Positions 1-12,366 of a stretch of DNA of 62,000 bases are shown one piece after another. Both the position numbers and the translations under genes were made by a program. The notes beneath the pieces were generated by a model. It worked only from the letters and a program-made list of their open reading frames with translations. It did not search any database and was not told where the DNA came from. This DNA comes from Zygnema cylindricum (Eukaryota; Streptophyta; Zygnematophyceae; Zygnematales; Zygnemataceae): the NCBI GenBank assembly GCA_037447655.1, contig JBBHKE010002003.1:1-62000 (forward strand). The letters run 5' to 3'. Each line of letters begins with the position of its first letter. The stretch's first letter is position 1.

Positions 1-2248
1 CCACCAGAAGAGTTGACATATATGAACATTTGTTGAAGGATCAAAATGATGAAACTTGATAAAAACAATTACATTTTAAACGCAAACCATCAATTAATTC
101 AGGTAGTTGGAGCTTATGATCAGTTAAATCCCGGCAAGTAAATTAGTCACCACTTGTCAAATGATATTCCACAGTGGACGTGTGTAACCATTGGACCTTT
201 ACTAGCATAAGCAACACTAATTTTTCCTTAGCTCCAGTTTTTCCAAAGGTTTGAAAACAACCTCATCCTTTGGAACTGAATTAGAACTTATAGCAATAAT
301 ACATTTTTTATCTTTTCTCCTTATTCAGGAATAAGAGGAGGATTTTCAACTATGACCAACCCACGCTCTACCAAACTGTATTCACTGCAAAACACCTTGC
401 ATTTATCCCCGGGAATTAATTGGCACTACGCCTTGACTCTCAAGAACAATGCCACTACTGTATTTAAAGTTTTTAAGGTTGTTCTAAACCTGACATCATA
501 TTGTTACTTCTACTCGATTGGAACAGTCAACCCTGTGGACATTACTCAAAATTCTAACGAAAGTTCGAGATAAATTTTGAGAAAATTTCAGTGTCAACTA
601 CGTTTTCTTCGATCCAAGGACAAGTCTTGAAATCCTGGTTCCCTGGCAATTCCTTGTTTTTGGATCCGAGGAGATTACATACATACCGATGCGAACTTGA
701 CAGGCAAAAAGGCATCAAATTTTGAGCAAATCTCTTTTGTCTTGCAAACCTTTTGCATGCAAACATGGCGATGCTACACCTCTTGAAGAAGAGATGTAAT
801 TTCGAGGACAGCCTCTACTTATCTATGTCATGACATCATTTTATGCCTTGAAAGACGTCATTCTAATTCTCTTTAATCTTGGTATTTAGCCCCAGAGATG
901 CACCAAGATCCAGGAAAAACATCGGAAAATGTGGCAGCATATCGTGATAAAATGTTCACTAAAGTTTCGAGCAACAATAATCTTTGAGTTGAGAAATGGC
1001 GTGGAAAAAGCGCCTACAAAATTAATTGGCGATGTGAATTCTCTCTCCATATCAAATAGTTTCTTACAACTTCACAATGGACCACTAGTCTTAAAAATGC
1101 AAATGTGGAGCCAGTTTTTTCTTTACCTCACCACAAAATATCGTTGCTATAGTGAATTTTATTTTTTCTTCACAGTAACAGTTAGACGATTCGAAACCAG
1201 TCACACCATTCAAAACTGAATTAGCATCAATACCCATCAGTTAATCACACTAAAAATTTCTTTACCCTAATAAGGAGAACCAACTTTCAAGGTCACTAGT
1301 TTGCCAGATCATCGATTCCAAAATCTAACACCAAAAAAAAAAAGATGGCAAAAAGATACCAAAAAACTCTTTGCGTGAATAATAAGTATACCTATAACTT
1401 GCTTCATCAATTTTAATCTCAGACTCTAGGGCAACAATTCTGTACCGAAAGAATAGATTCCTGAAAATAAAATTTGAAACAGAACATATTTCCTTCAATG
1501 CAAATGTTTCAACAACTGTACCTCGCATTCTGGATAATGGAAGGACAAAAAATCGAAGATCAATAACTCAAACAGACAAAAGAAAAAGTTGTACATTCTT
1601 TCCCATCAGATTAACACACACTTAACAAACATACTGTATATTTAGAAAAGGAAAGACTGGATAGAGGCAAAGTCAGGAGAGACAATCCTTCAATTGAAAA
1701 TGTACGAAGAATCTTGATATAAGTTAGATTGAGAAAAAAAAATGCTTAGGAACTCACATTATCCAGCCTATTAGTACACAACTTCAAACCTCACTTTAAA
1801 CTTAAACACATGTGACACTGCACATGTCTTGTACCGGATTCGCAGATATGGACGAGAGTGCCTTTCAGTATTTGTCTACGTGATGGATTCCTCTTCTTAA
1901 GCCTCCTGCCTCCCATTAAGCTTATCGCCCAAACTATCCCTCTAACCCTATCGTGACAGACATATGGGAGTGTGACACACATAGTACTTTTTTCGCATGT
2001 AAATACAGCCTTTCTTTGAGTTCCCAACTGACAAGTTAGCAGAAAAGAAATTGAAGTCACAGCACCACACTATCTAAGGTTTTTAGAATTTTCCATGAGG
2101 CGAGTTCTCCAGCGTCATGATAGCCTTTTCTGTGACTAAAATTGGAGGTGACCCGACAGAGAAGAGTGTGTAACAACAGGAGTTGCTGACAGAGGCGCGG
2201 CACGCTAGTGGTCACTCCAGGTTGTTAAATCAATTTGACTAACCTCTC
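1..2248. other. Gene-free flank downstream of UXS
   Basis: AT-rich sequence with only short chance reading frames on either strand, none with a recognisable domain or clear coding bias. An A-run lies near 1331-1343. The part next to 2248 should contain the 3' UTR of the minus-strand UXS gene, but I see no decisive polyadenylation site. Nothing else could be supported. Confidence 0.6.
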
Positions 2249-5200
2249 TTAATCAATCTCCTTCCGGTCACCAAAAATTCGCCTCCTGAAATCCTCAACC
2301 ATGAGAGGGAGACCCTCGCGAAGGGGAATCTTGGGCTCCCATCCAAGCAGAGATGTCGCCTTAGAGATATCGGGCTTCCTCATGTGAGGATCATCTTGAG
2401 TGTTGTCGCGAAAAGCAATCTTTGCCTCACTATCAATTGTTTCACGTACCACCTGTGTGAGGAAACAGCAAAAAAAAAAAAAATGCAGTAAAATAGTCAG
2501 TTTTAAAATCACTAATTTGATGAAAGGACATCTTATCAATTGCACGATTAGACAAGTAACAACAAACAAAAATTTGGGGAAAAAAATGACAACCCATAAC
2601 TCAGATACTAAATCTAACAATGATACTACACATTCATTCCAATGAAGTCATTAAAGACAGTTGAGATCGAGATTGAAGGTGATGAGGCACTCTTAATTTG
2701 CTCCCCACAACATTGTCCTCAAGACATTTTCCCAGGTAGTAATGCTTTTACTTGAAAACACAGCAAAAGAATTCTAAAACAAAGACACTCCCTTAACAAA
2801 ATTACTCACCCAAATTTTAGAAATGGAAATTTTCTGAAAAAAAAATGACCCCGTACAAACTATGGCGTGTACAAAACTTCACAGACGATCTATTGAGTGG
2901 GATTTTGTACTATTGTTAGATGACCATGTCCTGTCACTCATAGAATCATACCTCAGCAAGTTCCAACATGGTGAATTCTCCAGGGTTTCCAAGATTGAAA
3001 GGTCCAATGTGCTCGCCGTCCATCAGCCTCATCAAGCCTTCAACCTGCACAGTCACAAATTCGCCCATTCAGCACAGTCACAGTTAACAAAGACCGAGTT
3101 GTCAAAAATTGAAAATATATAGCCACCTCTAAAATTATAAGTACAAGTGCTAACACTCGGACAGACAGGCATCACTGACTGTAACTACCTAAGAACTAGA
3201 CAAATAAACTTGAACCATAGACGACGGAAACTCCATGATTTGGCTAAACCAATATTTTTACGTCTTGCCAAAACTAACTTTACATCTAAACTTATTCAGT
3301 AGGCACAAAAAAAACATAAGTTCTATCGTGTTGGATTTAGTTCGAAAAGGAAAAAACCTACCAAGTCAGACACGTATTGGAAGCTGCGAGTCTGCTTGCC
3401 ATCACCATAGACAGTCGACAACCTTACGAAGTGCCTGGAAATAATTAACAGTTCCACATGTTGAAGAAACATAAAATACAACAGTTAGTGGGTACTCAAA
3501 CACAAGAGACAGGCAATCCGAATGCGAAACAACAATTGTGCTCAAACCTTCTTATATTGTGACAGGAACAGTGTTGGCCGTCTACAAGACATAAATCATG
3601 AAATCATCAGACATATGAACTCCTACACATTGAGGGCAGTGACATAAAATAACACTGTCTAATAAGGAATAATCGAGGACGTCCCACAAGTTTCACTTTT
3701 ACTTCAAAAGGGCAAAGCAATAGGATTGTGTATTTGCCAGCACCAGAAAAAAAATCTGTAGCAAAGATCAGAAAATGATCCCCAAACATACAAGCAAAGT
3801 AGACATGAAAACAGGTACCTGTAGAATCTTCAAAAATCATTGAGCATCATCATTGCAAACATTTTTATCAAATGTCTTCTGATAATGAATTGACCGTGGA
3901 AACACTATGAGAAAAATTGTCAGCACACTGTACCCTAATAAGCATAATACTAGGCAAATGAGCTTCCTTCACCTAAAATTGCGAAGTTCAGACAAACCTC
4001 TGTTTCCAAAAGAATCCAGCAACACATACAAATAGACTCTTGACAGCATGATAAAAAGTATAACAGCCGTACAAACATGAGCATACAGGAACTAACAAGG
4101 TCAGAAAGATTAGTTAAAACATCTGCTCAGAAAATTCATTAGAAAGAACAATTTTGACACACAGAAAATACAACATTCAAAGAGAAAGTCGCAATCCTCA
4201 CGCATGAAATGGAAGGAGAAATTTCAGGAGTACTGAACAAACAAACACAGAAACCAGCCATGCCTCAACTGCTTACCTGTGCAACAAAATTGCTGACCAC
4301 ACGTCCGTCATCAATACACATACGAGGTCCATAAGTATTGAAGATTCGTGCAATGCGAACCTGCAAAGGTACAGAAAAACTTTGTTAACATCTGGGGCAC
4401 CATATGTTACTTCATGGAGCAACGTAGCTAGCACCTGCGGTCGAAGGACAACAATCCAAATCACAAGTTACTGGCACAAAAATTCGCCAAAAACATTACT
4501 TTAAAAAAAAATCAAGAAAAAAATAGATTCCTTTTAGCCATTTACAGCAGAGTTAGGTAAATTTGCGGAAAAAATGCAATTGACACTAATGTGTGAGAAT
4601 TTCACATCTACAGCTGATCTGCCCTTCTCCAAGAGAAATCAAGAAGTAGTAAAGCAAAATCTGTCAAACAAATTCAAATTTGTGATGCCAGTATCCCACT
4701 TCAGAGACTCAGTTTCCATATACATTTCAACACAGGAATGAAATGTAAGAAAAAGTTAAAGCGAGTGTAGAGCAATACACACCTCAACTTGAGCTCCACG
4801 GTGGTAATCCATTGCAAGGGTCTCAGCAACACGCTTTCCCTCATCGTAACAACTTCGGACACCTGAAATAATAAAAGAGCCTCACCTTAAAAGCTTACAA
4901 AAAAAGATCCTAAACAACTTTGAGATCATGAAAGGGAACATTTAGACAAACTTTGAATGATCAGCCAAAACTGCAACCCTTTCCTTATACTCCACTATAA
5001 ATCAAATTGAAAACGGCAGGAATTTAGATTATGAAAGCATTTAACAAGTAGCTGCAGTTACAATTCCCATGGTGAAAATTAAAAAATAGCCCGGCATTAT
5101 ACACCTCTGTAAAGGTTTCACAATTCAACAAAACCGAGTACACAGCAATAGAGTCAGAAGCTAGCTTAAAGCAACTTCCACTCAATCGTAATTGCTCACC

Positions 5201-6651
5201 AATGGGATTTACATTGCCCCAGTAAGTCTCTTTCTGGGGATGCTCAAGTGGATCGCCATAAACCTCACTGGTACTGGTAAGAAGGAATCTTGCTCCGACA
5301 CGCTTTGCAAGTCCTAACATGTTGAGAGTACCAACAACATTTGTCTTGTGCAGGAAAGGTTAAGGATCCAGCCTGATAAAATTTCTCTACTACATGATAA
5401 TCAACTTGCAGTAAAGAAGATTCATTAACTTTGTTTGCTACAACAAAATGTGCAAGACAGTTACTCTAATAAAGCCGAAAAGAAAGATTTACTCGGCAGG
5501 ACTTGCTAGAAACGACAAAAAGGATATGATTGTCTTCACTGGATTGTGCTTGTAATGCACAGGGGAGGCTGGGCAAGCCATGTGATAGATCTGATCAACT
5601 TCCAGGAGGAGTGGCTCAACAACATCGTGGCGAATGAGTTCAAAACGGGGGTTTCCAAAGTGATGCATTACGTTTTCCTTCCTACCGGTGAAGAAGTTGT
5701 CCACCACAATGACCTGACAAAAAATAAAAAAGTCTCATCACTCCCAAGAAACAGCATAGAAAACAAAACAAAGGCGAATCCAAGAAAAACATTTCCGACA
5801 AAAAAGAAACAGCATTGGGTTTGGCACATCCATGAAGAATATACAAGATATAATAGTCTGTAAAACCGTAAAGACAAAGTTAAGGAACACAATTCACAAT
5901 GCGGACAGTTGATCTCCGAGGATCAACAATGACATGAACAGATCTTCACTCTTCATTTGAAGGCGAAATAAATAAACGAAGAATACTTACTTGGTCACCA
6001 CGTTCCATGAGACGATCCACCAGGTGACTGCCAACAAATCCGGCGCCACCAGTAACAACTACTCGCAGAGACTTCCTCTGAATTCCTTGAGGGACGCGAC
6101 CACCAACAGTGCTAGGGGTACTGCTGAAACCCTCACGAGTTGACCTGGATATTCAAAGAAGTTTAAAATTAATCATTAAATCCAGCCAGTCCGGTGAAGT
6201 TCATAAAATGAGGCGCAAAATCAGAAACTTGACAAATGAATAGAGGTAAATCCTGTTCCGACGTCAGAAGCATACAGGCAAAAGATCAAAATAACAGAAA
6301 AAGTATCAGTGAAGTTTGATGCTACCGCTGACAGGCACCGATCCATTGAAATCCCGCCAATTAAACACAAAAGATGCAATAGCATCATACCCTAAAGCAC
6401 TCTATGACGCCTTACACTGAAATAGAAGGAATAACAGTCGGAAGAGGATTCGAGTGGACAACCGTGACGGTTCCTGGTTGAACTGAATAATAAATAGCTG
6501 CAATAGCCATTCCAATAAAAACAAACGTCAACCTCTGCTCTTTCAAAAGGTACTCCACAGGTCTTGGAAGATTTCTCCTGGTAGAAAGTTGAGGAGCCTT
6601 GGGAGAGTAAGTCCCACTCTCTCGCGCACGATGGACTAAACCAGACGCCAT
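2249..6651 (-). CDS. UXS: UDP-glucuronate decarboxylase (UDP-xylose synthase), nine exons, exon 7 frameshifted
   Basis: This enzyme converts UDP-glucuronate to UDP-xylose for cell-wall polysaccharide synthesis and belongs to the NAD-dependent short-chain dehydrogenase superfamily. Coding exons on the minus strand, 5' to 3': 6416-6651, 5991-6144, 5528-5713, 5200-5347, 4783-4862, 4277-4360, 3362-3434, 2952-3044, 2249-2452. The predicted length is about 419 residues, usual for the family. Residues 41-57 are a hydrophobic anchor after a basic N-terminus, as expected of a Golgi type II protein. The Rossmann motif GGAGFVG is at residues 111-117, [11 protein letters not shown] follows at about 215-225, and the catalytic YxxxK is Y247-K251. 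All introns are GT-AG except intron 3. Exon 7 is 73 nt where the frame needs 75, so reading continues into a stop unless the assembly is wrong; the protein after it ([11 protein letters not shown] onward) is well conserved. The start at 6651 is chosen because it gives the typical basic-anchor N-terminus. Either a recent pseudogene or a sequence error at 3415-3430. Confidence 0.93.
5348..5527 (-). other. U12-type AT-AC intron (UXS intron 3)
   Basis: On the minus strand the intron begins ATATCCTTTTT at 5527, an exact match to the U12 5' splice-site consensus, and ends TGCAC at 5348. A U12 branch-site match TCCTTAAC lies at 5366-5359, so the branch A is about 12 nt from the 3' end, within the 10-16 nt window typical of minor-spliceosome introns. 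Joining the flanks restores PVKTI-KTNVVG, the conserved UXS sequence, in frame. The intron is 180 nt. Confidence 0.92.
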
Positions 6652-7568
6652 ATCGTGCGTAGCCTTCAGACAAAACTCTGTAGGAAAAATCGATTTTCTT
6701 TACTATGCACGCCTGAAGTGAGCGCCAAGCTTTTCTCTCACTAGGATGGGCTATGCAAAATTGGCAGAAGTCTCTTGCAAGAGTTGCAAGTCTATTCACT
6801 GATGTGATTGAAACTGCAGAACACAAGTAATCAATATGATGTCCTCCAGGAGGAGAACCACCAACTTCCACGTTCTGATCGGACGGTGTTGAATGCCCCT
6901 AAAAGATTCTACGGACGCAGGCGCCTACAAGTGTGAACGCACAGCGGACGGTATTGGGAAACGCTCTGCTATCATCAATGCAGTTCAGTTCTTTGTGAGA
7001 AATTCCACCTGATAGCCTCTCGGCCACCTGAAATTGTCGTGACTTCACCGGCCAAAAATTTGTTTGTGTAGATGCGACAATATTTATCGTCGATATTGAT
7101 TTGGCTTCGTTGAAGCATACACATTGGCCGTCCGATTGCGTGTATTTTTCGCTAGATAAATACGATAACCGCAAGAGTGCTGGAAATCGTTTGTCGTTAA
7201 AAGAAACAGTATGCAGAATATGGTTTGAAAGTTAGAAACATGTAAGTTTACAGTTGCACGTACAGTATAGGAGGCTCGACTAATCCCACGTAGTAAAGAT
7301 CTACCGGCTTACCTAACGTTCGCCTAAATGCGTAACAAGTTGTTACATTTCCGTCTACAAATCCAAGATGAAAGAAGGACAAAACTTCTCAATTCCTTCT
7401 AAAGTTTACCTTTCCGCAGTACTAGTTTCAATCAGACTGGGATAAGAAGGAAGTTAATCGGGACGTCCCCTGGCGTCTGCGCCCTGCAGACGACCTGGCC
7501 CTTAAGATATCCCAACTTAAAATACGTTTACATGTATTACATATGAAGAAGACTACAGTGCTATGCTG
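6652..7568. other. 5' flank of UXS, no other gene seen
   Basis: Contains the presumed promoter and 5' UTR of UXS. Short open frames run here on the minus strand but show no domain. I could not place a transcription start or a convincing TATA box. Confidence 0.45.
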
Positions 7569-7618
7569 TACGCCGTGAACCGCTATTAGGGTCAACACTA
7601 ATAGCGATACACGGTGTA
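7569..7618. mobile_element. Minimal MITE-like palindrome, TACACCG family
   Basis: A 50-bp inverted repeat: TACGCCGTGAACCGCTATTAG at the left end is mirrored by CTAATAGCGATACACGGTGTA at the right end, with almost no interior. It shares its termini with the larger elements that follow and may be a deletion derivative. Confidence 0.55.
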
Positions 7619-7721
7619 GTTGTCGTCGGAGGTCCGCGCTTTCAATGCTACGTGGACCCATAGTTTACCGTAAACTTTACAGTGCGAAAAATGTGCGGAC
7701 ACGAAAAGTGCGTAGCTACTG

Positions 7722-8285
7722 TACACCGCCAATCGCTATTAGCGTAGAAGTATCTTTAGCGTATAGGAGTAATTACCGTGGTTTACGCTAATTAAGAATT
7801 TGAAAATTTTGAAAAAAAACATACATTCTAATTGTTTAATAATTCTAATTTGTGTCTTTGAAAAAAATAAATGTCGGTCGCAAACATGCTTACACTAATA
7901 TAGGTTGTTGTACAAAATCTGACAAATCGTACACAAATCGTACGTTCACACAGTCGAAACGTGGTTGCTGGACGAATATGTGCGAACGTGATATTTGACA
8001 ACCCGAATTCATCCCCTTTTTAGAGCGCATATTCTCATGCGTCCGCGGTTACTAAAACTCATTAATTATACTTTTTCACTTAAAAAGGTACAATTTTGTA
8101 CGGTCTGACACGTACCGTACACCACACTATTTAAACGACAACGTACTTTCATTTTGTACGGTACTTGGAAAATAACCCTAAATGGCGTAAAGAAAAAAAT
8201 AGAATAAGCTACGCTATTTGAGAATTAAAAAAAAAAAAGCGGGACGGAATTAGCCTACACTACGCTAATAGCGATTGGCGGTGTA
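7722..8285. mobile_element. MITE-like element 1, TACACCG family (564 bp)
   Basis: Terminal inverted repeats TACACCGCCAATCGCTATTAG at the left and its complement at the right end. The interior is AT-rich and non-coding and includes a GTACGGTCTGACACGTACCGTAC-type inner palindrome near 8100. I cannot define a target-site duplication, so the superfamily is unknown. Confidence 0.65.
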
Positions 8286-8301
8286 GTGTATCGTAATACG
8301 C

Positions 8302-8521
8302 TACACCGCCAATCGTTATTAGCGTTGTGCACGCTAATTCCGTCCCGCTTTTTTTTTTATTATTCTCAAATAGAATTATCCACACTATTTAAAAAAAACC
8401 CTAATTAGTAATTAGAGTAGATGATTTCTTCGAAAATTTTATAATTCCCAATTAGCGTAAACCACGCTAATTATTCGTATACGCTAAAAAAACTTACACG
8501 CTAATAACGATTGGCGGTGTA
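8302..8521. mobile_element. MITE-like element 2, TACACCG family (220 bp)
   Basis: The left end TACACCGCCAATCGTTATTAG is mirrored by the right end at 8501-8521. It lies 16 bp from element 1 in the opposite sense, so the right end of element 1 and the left end of element 2 form a long inverted repeat (roughly 8228-8360) running out to a poly-A/poly-T flank. Confidence 0.65.
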
Positions 8522-8946
8522 CGGGTGTTCAGCCTTTTCTGTACTCCATGAATCAGATTTTTCGAAGTAGAATAAAAACCGTCTAGCATTGTTTATTAGT
8601 TCGCACTTTTCATTTCCTTATTTAGTACGGTTAAAAACGGTCGCCTCTTGTTGAAAGCTAAATCGTGTATCGTTATTAGGGTCAATTACAGCTATATCGC
8701 TGCCCTCATTTTTTACCCCTCGAACTTGGAACAGTATCGATAACACCAATATACATTTTCTTAACGCCGATTCTTTGAACGGTTCAGAATCATCCGCGTG
8801 GCATACAGTACGATTCAGCGGTTAAAAGCCGGTGCTGTACATTATCTAATTATCTTCCATCGTTCTAGACTTCTAGTTCTAGCCAAAATTTTGTTCGAAC
8901 TATTCGAACTATTCCCTGTTGGTCCGATGGCGAGTCCCTAGTACTG

Positions 8947-9149
8947 TACACCGTGAATCGTTATTAGCCTTATGTACGCTATATCGGCACCCCAATATTT
9001 TGACATTGATACTTTAAATAGAATAAATTAGACTATTTAAGGAAGTGAACCATAATATGCCACGTCTCCTTGCACTAAATTAGAATGAATGACGCTAATT
9101 TTTTCTTTACACTAATAATTTCTATACGCTAATAACGATTCAAGGTGTA
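8947..9149. mobile_element. MITE-like element 3, TACACCG family (203 bp)
   Basis: Begins TACACCGTGAATCGTTATTAG and ends with an imperfect complement (CTAATAACGATTCAAGGTGTA). The AT-rich interior has no coding potential. The termini are more diverged than those of elements 1 and 2. Confidence 0.55.
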
Positions 9150-9258
9150 CTTTCCAAAAAAATTGGAAGGGATCGAGAAAACTGCATACTTTGGTACACT
9201 CACTTCGATTGTCCACGTCACTAGATCTGACACAGAGCGTGTAACCAAAATGGTAAGG

Positions 9259-9801
9259 TACACCGCGCATCGTTATTAGTGTCAAAGTCACTAATTTGGG
9301 TTCTTAAAATTTTGATTTTTTTCCTCAAATAGGATACATGATTTTAATTTTTCCTTGACGTTAATTGAGGTACCGTACAAAATAGCGTAAAGAACTAAAG
9401 TTCAATAAGATCTAAATAGCGTGGTGTACGGTCGATGTCAGACCGTACATAAATGTACCTTTTCAAGTGAAAATTTTACAAAAAATGAATTAAATCGGAC
9501 GCGTACGCATAGGAACGTGCGCTAAAAAAACGGGATTGGTCTGACACGTAAATTAGTCTGACATGTACGGATATTTAAATTTCACTACGGTGTACGATTT
9601 TTTATATTTTGTACGGATACATATAATAATGTATATAATCGTACAGAAAATTTTCCATTTTTGCTGTTCCAAATTAGCGTTAATACTGAAATTAGAATAA
9701 ACCCTTTTTTTTTTAATTTTCAAATTCTTAATTAGCGTCAATTACGGTATATTTACTTTCACACTATTTAAACTTTGACACTAATAACGATGCGCGGTGT
9801 A
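9259..9801. mobile_element. MITE-like element 4, TACACCG family (543 bp)
   Basis: Termini TACACCGCGCATCGTTATTAG and its complement match exactly over about 21 bp, and the inverted symmetry continues a few bases into the flanks (TGGTAAGG on the left, CATTACCA on the right). The interior contains GGTCTGACACGTA-type motifs, as in element 1. Confidence 0.65.
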
Positions 9802-10044
9802 CATTACCAACATTATGGCCGGTTCCACATCGTACTAATCACAAGTGTGAACACAGCACATGCCGTACTGCGGTTCACGAAGTTGAAATAGTCGGGTATC
9901 AATTCCTTATTTTCGGCCAAAATTTGCAGCCCCCGCCAAACATATCATTACCGTCTTACCGACATTAAATTAATCGACTTCTTTTTGTCGGTCACATGGG
10001 AAGCGTACAACCCAAAAGAATCCTGAAACGGGACTAGAGTACAG

Positions 10045-10629
10045 TACACCGTCGATCGTATTTAGCGTGTTGAACACTAATTCGGCGCCCCTAAATTTTG
10101 AGGGTTTACCTAAAATAGGGTAAAGGATACTAATTTTTCCTGTACGCTAATTACGAGATGAACAATTAGTGTACACCATTTTAATTTATGCATATTTTTA
10201 TTAGTGTGGAGTACGGAACGTGTCAGTTCGTATAGAAATGTACTTTTTTATCATACTAGTACGGATATTTTAATAAAATCTCTGCTATCACACGAAAAAC
10301 TGCCCTGTGAATTAAAGAATTTCATATTCGTACCTGTTTTAGTGTACATTTGTTTGTCGCGTATTGTCTACACCCTAAAACCGAAATTAGAGTTAGGAAT
10401 TAATTAGAGTGAAAGAATGCGACAGTGTACGAATTGTCAGAATTTGTACTTTTACCTATAATAATGTGGATATCCTCTCGACAAATCAGCTGTACCCATA
10501 TTGGCGTACGTTGAAAAATTTGTGTATAACTTTTTTTTCGAAATTTTTCTAAGTCAAAATTAGTGTACATGACACTAAATTATTCTACACACTAATAATT
10601 TCTACACGCTAAATACGATCGACGGTGTA
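10045..10629. mobile_element. MITE-like element 5, TACACCG family (585 bp)
   Basis: Termini TACACCGTCGATCGTATTTAG and its complement match almost perfectly, flanked by ACAG/ACAGT. The interior is AT-rich and non-coding and again carries a GTACGGAACGTGTCAG motif near 10210. Confidence 0.65.
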
Positions 10630-11270
10630 CAGTATTGTACGGTGATGTACTTTGATCGAATATGGTGTCCATGTCACCAATGTCTGACACATAACGCGGT
10701 TTTGCAGTGTGAAAACACGGATTAAAGTCCTGTAAAGTGTAAACATCTACGTGGCGTGTTATTTTTGTCGCTAATGTTCAAGTACGTGTGACGCCGAGAT
10801 ACATACAGAAAATCGCATCTTCGCACCTCCACAAAGCTAAGGGACAAATAATGTCTAATCGACGCTTGAAACCGGCCTGACTCCTATTAGCATTTACATT
10901 TGTGGTCTCTAAAACTTCTGCGCTGATGTTGAAACACGTATTGACGCCAACATGTGGTCAGAATGGAAGATCCGCACATGTATAACTAATCATATAGTCG
11001 TGTATTTTCAACGTGTGAAACGTCCTTCAATTAGTTATAAACTTTCATGGGAGTCGTCTTCAAGTAGGACCATATCGAAATCTATAGATCGAGGTTCGCA
11101 AAAATAGATTCGTATTCTGACAAGTGACGAGTGACATAATGACATTTCGATCCTCGAATCGTGGTCGTCCACTCTATCTTTTAAAATATGGACGGCCGAG
11201 ATTTCGTTATTTTGTCCATTTTTGTGTTCATCACCCCACTATCAAATATCGATAACGATGGGGAAAAGGG

Positions 11271-11310
11271 TACACCGCGAATCGCTATTATCTTTAACGA
11301 ATTTAGTGTA
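11271..11310. mobile_element. Single left end of a TACACCG-family element
   Basis: TACACCGCGAATCGCTATTA occurs here, but no matching right end was found within several hundred bases. Probably a truncated copy. Confidence 0.4.
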
Positions 11311-12189
11311 GAAACATAACTAGTGTTATTAACTATAGTTTGGGTTGAAGGCCATTCGCCAAAAAATAATTAACTCAAATTTATGCATAACTCTAGGTTG
11401 GGTACATTTTTCCCATAGTATAGCGGGTACGGTTTGTGTTCACATAGTCTACGTTTGAACATGTGAGAACAAGTTCGCGCGATGTTCCCCAGTCTTTAAA
11501 ACTGGGAATCAATTCTGAGTGCGCTTTTTCGTATCGACGCACTCACTTTCGCGTGTCGATGCCTTTTATGTGACCATTTTCTTGTACAACTGTATAGGAT
11601 AACGAGCAGATTTAGTAATTCGTGGTGTTGGGTATCGAGAAATTTCATATCGCGATAATTTCGATACTCGATATATTGAATATCGATTGGTCAGGGGTTG
11701 TCGATATATCGTACCGAGACCAACATAAAATATCGCAATAGCTATCGCGATATGTAGTACTTTTTAAAATTTTTTATTTTATATAATATGTTATTTTACC
11801 GAAAAGTAAAAATAATGTGCACCGTGAGACGCCACGTACGACGTGAATTTTACTCCGTATCTTCACAGTAAACGTCGCAAAATGGAACCGCAAAAAAATT
11901 ACTAAGGGTATTTTTTGCATGTGCTAAAGTTACAGTTCTTTTCTGTCGTTTTCCTCATAGTTCAAAAGAAGGTGACCGTACGCCTATACAATATGCATAT
12001 TGTATGCAAAACATACAATATGGCCTTAAGACCCATATTGTATTGGTCGCAGAATGAAAAATAATACTAACAAGGGTTGAGTTGCACATCGATCGAAAGA
12101 GGAAATTAAACGTCATGTCTAAATTTTGAAAAAAAAATCGGAAAAAAAAATCTTTTTCTGTGAGTTTTAAGCGACTTTTTATTCAAACC

Positions 12190-12366
12190 GTCATATTTGG
12201 ACGATCTGACGGTCGTTGATGAAAGTAACGATCTAACAAGATCACATGAAAATCCCATAACACAACTTACGATAGGACTATCGTCAGATTCGGACGATCG
12301 GACGGTCGCTGATGAAAGTAGCGATCTAAGAAGATCACATGGAAGCCCGTAACACAACTTACGCTA
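12190..12366. repeat. Two-copy tandem duplication, 93-bp period
   Basis: The segment starting GTCATATTTGGACGATC at 12190 is repeated with about 90 percent identity from 12283 (GTCAGATTCGGACGATC). Both copies end in CACAACTTACG. No coding function is apparent. Confidence 0.7.

Noticed and set aside
6392-6871. 159-codon minus-strand frame over UXS exon 1
   Set aside because: A different frame from the conserved N-terminal anchor of UXS, and it crosses the exon 1 donor; a shadow.
11988-12003. CAATATGCATATTG palindrome as an operator
   Set aside because: Short AT palindromes are common in this AT-rich tract and no gene lies nearby.
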